DNA of 64,000 nucleotides, taken from positions 1,881,501 to 1,945,500 of the forward strand of contig BQWY01000001.1 in NCBI GenBank assembly GCA_036984305.1. The letters are read 5' to 3'. The stretch is from Nitrospira sp. GTDB taxonomy: Bacteria; Nitrospirota; Nitrospiria; Nitrospirales; Nitrospiraceae. Below, piece after piece: positions 63,677-64,000 of this stretch. The notes beneath the pieces were generated by a model. The model was not told the origin of the DNA. It made no database searches and was given only the letters and a program-made list of their open reading frames with translations. The position numbers and the translations under genes were made by a program. How positions within the stretch are numbered: position 1 is the first letter of the stretch; every line of letters begins with the position of its first letter.

Positions 63677-64000
63677 ATGCGCTCCTTGGACCAACCACTG
63701 GTTTACGTGTTGACACCCGTCTACAACGGCGAAAAGTATCTGTCTGAATGCATCGCAAGCGTGCTGGCACAGAATTACGCCAACTGGGAGTATTGCATCC
63801 TCAACAACCATAGCACGGACAGCAGCCGCGTAATCGCGGAGGCGTATGCACAGCGAGACCGTCGCATCCGCGTGCTCGACACACCACAGTTCTGCAACCA
63901 CCTGACTAGCCAAAACTTCGGCTTACGTCAGATGCCCGCCGACGCACAATATTGCAAAATTGTCCATGCCGACGATTGGCTCTTCGCCGACTGTCTCACG
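63677..64000 (+). CDS. GT2-family glycosyltransferase, truncated by window end
   Basis: 108 codons are visible. The start VYVLTPVYNGEKYLSECIAS and the metal motif HADDW (about residues 99-103) identify a GT-A fold. It continues beyond the window. Its 5' end was duplicated to give the decayed copy at 62009. Confidence 0.88.
   Translation, partial: MRSLDQPLVYVLTPVYNGEKYLSECIASVLAQNYANWEYCILNNHSTDSSRVIAEAYAQRDRRIRVLDTPQFCNHLTSQNFGLRQMPADAQYCKIVHADDWLFADCLT

Overview
The window looks like the chromosome of a high-GC, Gram-negative environmental bacterium. Lipoprotein signals, an outer-membrane barrel, Wza-like exporters and a class GN sortase with its dedicated target protein all point that way. 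The mix would suit Nitrospirota (Nitrospira-like), but no marker gene proves this.

Region 1 (46-5176, minus strand) is a four-gene, same-direction cluster. In transcription order it encodes a TPR-caspase-like lipoprotein, a small Gly-rich membrane protein, an RCC1-repeat lipoprotein and a cytosolic three-module TIR protein. It resembles conflict or cell-death gene sets and is the best candidate here for an unusual system.

Region 2 (5474-22354) is a tRNA-anchored accretion zone. An intact tRNA-Pro(TGG) is followed by three copies of a tRNA 5' half: a degenerate one at about 5827, an exact 40-bp copy at 7868-7907, and the one inside the intact tRNA-Arg(TCT) at 22278-22354. Between the first two lie a GNAT/DUF1778 toxin-antitoxin pair and an orphan coiled-coil membrane protein. 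Between the last two lies a 14.4-kb integrative element ending in a tyrosine integrase. The element carries a three-gene cargo operon with a ComEC-like metallo-beta-lactamase-fold protein, a primase-helicase, nine CCGTTAA iterons, an excisionase-like HTH protein, a large terminase and a prohead protease. It also has a BamE-like lipoprotein, an XRE regulator and a HEPN-like cargo gene beside the integrase. No portal, capsid or tail gene was recognised, so it looks like a phage satellite or a reduced prophage.

Region 3 (22638-32771) looks like core genome. It holds a pentapeptide-repeat protein, a dedicated sortase system (class GN sortase, VIT/VWA target with LPHTA signal, OmpA-family protein), a CHASE2-sigma54 activator, a TPR/Sel1 secreted protein and a 1-Cys peroxiredoxin.

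Region 4 (33117-64000, plus strand) is a large surface-polysaccharide locus. It opens with a LuxR-type regulator with a degenerate receiver, a long non-coding leader and a NusG-like antiterminator. Two tandem Wza-like exporters follow, then a near-complete GDP-D-glycero-alpha-D-manno-heptose set (SIS isomerase, HddA kinase, and a fused HddC-like nucleotidyltransferase/GmhB-like phosphatase). Sugar-modifying enzymes (SDR-RmlC fusion, C-methyltransferase, oxidoreductase), a beta-barrel protein and a Wzm/Wzt ABC exporter come next. The distal part encodes methyltransferases, a GT2 glycosyltransferase, a NodB-type deacetylase, a secreted glycosidase, a carbamoyltransferase with an SxtJ-like partner and serial SGNH-domain proteins. 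One SGNH gene is frameshifted, a 5' copy of a glycosyltransferase is decayed, and the intact version of that glycosyltransferase runs off the window end.
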